The translations under genes and the position numbers were made by a program. Below the pieces are notes generated by a model, which worked only from the letters and a program-made list of their open reading frames with translations, had not been told where the DNA came from and searched no databases. A stretch of DNA of 64,000 bases from assembly GCA_046294845.1 (NCBI GenBank), contig JBKBNU010000002.1, positions 44,506 to 108,505 on the forward strand, written 5' to 3'. Below are positions 62,055-64,000 of the stretch, in pieces. The number at the start of each line of letters is the position of its first letter. Position 1 is the stretch's first letter. Source of the stretch: Micavibrio_C sp046294845. GTDB taxonomy: Bacteria > Pseudomonadota > Alphaproteobacteria > Micavibrionales > Micavibrionaceae.

Positions 62055-63704
62055 TTATTTATCAAATTTAGCTTCGACATCTGCAAAGCTTACGCATAAA
62101 GTCTGACTTACTCCAGTCCCTTCTGCTGCCTGAAATTTATCTAGCATTTTCCCAGAGATTGGGTCCTTTAAGTGACGATCTTTATAAAAGGCCCGCCTGT
62201 ATAATCTTGGAGCCACACCAGTAAACGGTCTAAACAAAACCTGCGGTGCATTATCTTCTCCATCCTTAACTACCATAGCCCTATTTTTCAAACCATTCAC
62301 CCTATGCATAGAACTAGGTGGACGCCATCCTACTCGATTGGCAGTAATCGCATCACCATGTAAAGGTAGAGCGCGGCTTTTCAAATAGGGCTCAATAAAT
62401 TGAACCTCATCAACACCCGCCGCCACAATATGACGCGCACAATTATGACAGGGAAAAGTCGTCACAAACAACCGCGTGCCTACTGTAGACATACCTTGCC
62501 TAGCAGCGGACATCAGCGCATCCATTTCAGCATGAACGGCACGGCTAAACTCTATTAATTGCCCTATGCGTGTTTTTCTAATTTTCTTTTTAAGGTCGTC
62601 ATTATCTTTAAATTGTTTGAACTCCTCTATGTTTGCAAGAAGTTCATCAATAATATCGTTTTGTTCTTTGGTGTTACTGCATTGCCGCCCGCTAAAAGCG
62701 CAGCGATGATCCTGTTTTGGAGATGGATCATCATCAGAGAAATCGGTAAAAACGCTACCATAAACCCCACCGCCTGCACGAGGCACCTCATTAGTACCCG
62801 TAGATACTATATCTCCTTTACTATCAATTAATGCTGCCCCAACCTGCCTCGAAAGACAAGCACTTCTCATACGTGCACCATATGCATGGTACATCGCTGT
62901 CTCATTTGGCCTAGGCCTAACAACACGATTGTGAGTAAGAATATCTACTAAACGCCCCAGTTCCTCCATTACACGCCACTCTGGATTGGATGAGTCGTTG
63001 GGTAAAATTCTTGAAGCAGTATTATCTACAAAAAAATCAGCTAAATGGAATGTGTCAGAAACTTTCTGCCCATTAGGATTATCAGCATTACCATCCCTTT
63101 CTATTAAGGCCTCAATCAAAGCCTCATTATCTTGCGCACCTCGATATTTCTTCTTAAGTCTGTCTTTACGTGAATCGCTATCACATATAACACCAATCAA
63201 GCAGAAAGATTCTTGATAGACATTTCTCAATAAAATAGCTTCGGCTGGATTTCGTAGAGAATCAATTATATACGCCCTTTTCACTCCATCAGGCTCAACA
63301 GCAGTCCCCTTTTCCGGTTTTATACCCCTCTTTCGGGCCCGTATCGCACGAATCTCCTTAATTAACTCTACTGCTACACCTGCATGATCTGATGCACGCA
63401 TCTCATCACCAGCATCCTGTAAGGCAGTTGTGCGTGCTATTCCATGAACAGTCCCATCAAATGACTTATTAGTAGTGGCCCAAGCCTCTATGATTTTACT
63501 AGCCTTTAATATCTCAGCCTCTACGCCCACAGCTTTATCGCTTAAGAAGGCGTGTAGGGATTGTGCTATTTGGCTTGTTCCCGATCCTACAGGCCCAACG
63601 ACCGCGAAGACCATCTCGTTTGACACGAGTTGACGAACAACATCGCGGGCATCAGCACCTTGGGCGGCACTATCCTGACCTGTGCTTGCAGGGGCGCTTT
63701 TCAT
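62055..63704 (-). CDS. AvcD/DcdV-like antiviral deoxycytidylate deaminase
   Basis: 549 residues from ATG 63704 (TTG 63716 also possible). N-terminal P-loop-like domain with GPVGSGTS at 37-44, where the usual Walker A Lys is Thr, a feature also seen in this family. The C-terminal zinc deaminase domain has HAE at 391-393 and PCHNC at 418-422, with an insert between 330 and 385. The architecture and length fit Vibrio AvcD/DcdV, which depletes dCTP and dCMP during phage infection. In that system a small RNA, AvcI, holds the enzyme inactive. It could instead be a housekeeping dCMP deaminase, but the extra N-terminal domain argues against that. Confidence 0.87.
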   Translation of the reverse strand: MKSAPASTGQDSAAQGADARDVVRQLVSNEMVFAVVGPVGSGTSQIAQSLHAFLSDKAVGVEAEILKASKIIEAWATTNKSFDGTVHGIARTTALQDAGDEMRASDHAGVAVELIKEIRAIRARKRGIKPEKGTAVEPDGVKRAYIIDSLRNPAEAILLRNVYQESFCLIGVICDSDSRKDRLKKKYRGAQDNEALIEALIERDGNADNPNGQKVSDTFHLADFFVDNTASRILPNDSSNPEWRVMEELGRLVDILTHNRVVRPRPNETAMYHAYGARMRSACLSRQVGAALIDSKGDIVSTGTNEVPRAGGGVYGSVFTDFSDDDPSPKQDHRCAFSGRQCSNTKEQNDIIDELLANIEEFKQFKDNDDLKKKIRKTRIGQLIEFSRAVHAEMDALMSAARQGMSTVGTRLFVTTFPCHNCARHIVAAGVDEVQFIEPYLKSRALPLHGDAITANRVGWRPPSSMHRVNGLKNRAMVVKDGEDNAPQVLFRPFTGVAPRLYRRAFYKDRHLKDPISGKMLDKFQAAEGTGVSQTLCVSFADVEAKFDK

Positions 63705-63870
63705 AGACTGTACCAAAAAATAGAGTGATTGGTTGGATATACCATAGAGAAGAGAAACGTTACAAAATTATACATCTTTTTTGTCCACAACTCGACTAAG
63801 AAGAAAGCATATTAAAATATATTAAATATTATGAAAATTATAAGGTGCTATTAATTTGTCATTGATGCCT
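63705..63870 (-). other. Upstream region of the deaminase gene
   Basis: About 165 bp of AT-rich DNA between the deaminase start and the IS element. This is where an AvcI-type antitoxin RNA would have to lie in whole or part. I see no terminator and no strong stem, and no promoter I would commit to. Confidence 0.4.
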
Positions 63871-63872
63871 TG

Positions 63873-64000
63873 TAGACCTTGACCCACCCCCTATAAAGGA
63901 GTCCATATCCGGAGTGAATTTGGGTAGATTATGGACACTTTTAAGGAGGTATGTAAATGGCACGGAAGCGCTATACGGCGGAGCAGATTATCGGGTATTT
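63873..64000 (+). mobile_element. IS3-family insertion sequence, left end
   Basis: A non-coding lead of about 85 bp precedes the transposase start at 63957. The exact end is estimated from a TGTAGACC-like start, since the other end is beyond the window. Orientation is opposite to the deaminase. Confidence 0.55.
63957..64000 (+). CDS. IS3-family transposase OrfA, start only
   Basis: ATG 63957 after TTAAGGAGGT; the visible start is MARKRYTAEQIIGY, typical of the helix-turn-helix OrfA of IS3 elements. The gene runs off the right edge. Confidence 0.75.
   Translation, partial: MARKRYTAEQIIGY

Overview
The window reads as a chromosomal segment of an alphaproteobacterium with middling GC content. 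The best evidence is a circularly permuted, two-piece type tmRNA gene (9217 down to about 8876, minus strand) with a tag ending AVAA. Supporting evidence is the alphaproteobacterial-type SspB, the hflK-hflC-DUF2065-degP-miaA run and the two-gene thyA-folA unit. I cannot name the genus. No rRNA genes, complete tRNA genes or CRISPR arrays were seen.

1-30 kb is mostly core chromosome. In order it holds an AsmA-like protein (cut by the window edge), an ABC ATPase, glutathione peroxidase, a hydrolase and sspB, an O-antigen ligase/polymerase-like protein, two tandem RNase H-fold proteins, a low-GC epimerase next to ssrA, FkbM methyltransferase, thyA-folA, mrp, hflKC-DUF2065-degP-miaA and a lactate dehydrogenase. 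A candidate structured RNA, a lipoprotein-osmC pair, an orphan FlgC-like protein, a Kef-type antiporter, leuS with a deoxynucleoside kinase, a YeiH-type membrane protein and several small conserved or unknown proteins follow.

30-34.5 kb looks like one small regulon. A cysteine-rich TetR repressor, a pirin operon and an SDR operon each have a promoter followed by the same operator, GTAC-N6-GTAC-ATAAT (with small deviations). Both target operons open with tiny ORFs.

34.6-47.9 kb is almost entirely minus strand and is devoted to the cell envelope and lipids. It has an SGNH-MBOAT acetylation pair, a membrane sulfatase-fold protein, a two-component system, and a GT2/LAB_N/GT39 lipid-glycosylation set. 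Upstream in the same run are a thermostable-hemolysin-family protein, an acyl-activating ligase, a haem-oxygenase-like diiron oxidase with a complete UndA-type ligand set, and an SDR. Divergent from these are a FabH-like synthase and a PhzF-like protein. Then come a VanX-like dipeptidase, a GNAT acetyltransferase and a FadD-like ligase.

53.7 kb to the end is accessory DNA stacked at an initiator-tRNA site. A 3' fragment of tRNA-fMet (53689-53734) marks the left junction. A second copy of the anticodon-region core at 61319-61332 separates a 7.6 kb copper-resistance island (CopA-type ATPase, CsoR with twin operators, TRASH-like protein, DUF2231, CopB, multicopper oxidase, small secreted protein) from a second insert. 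That second insert carries an AvcD/DcdV-like antiviral deoxycytidylate deaminase (N-terminal P-loop domain plus zinc deaminase domain) followed 9 nt later by an uncharacterised DUF488-like gene. An IS3-family element starts just upstream of the deaminase at the window edge. This two-gene deaminase unit is the best candidate for an undescribed defence system.
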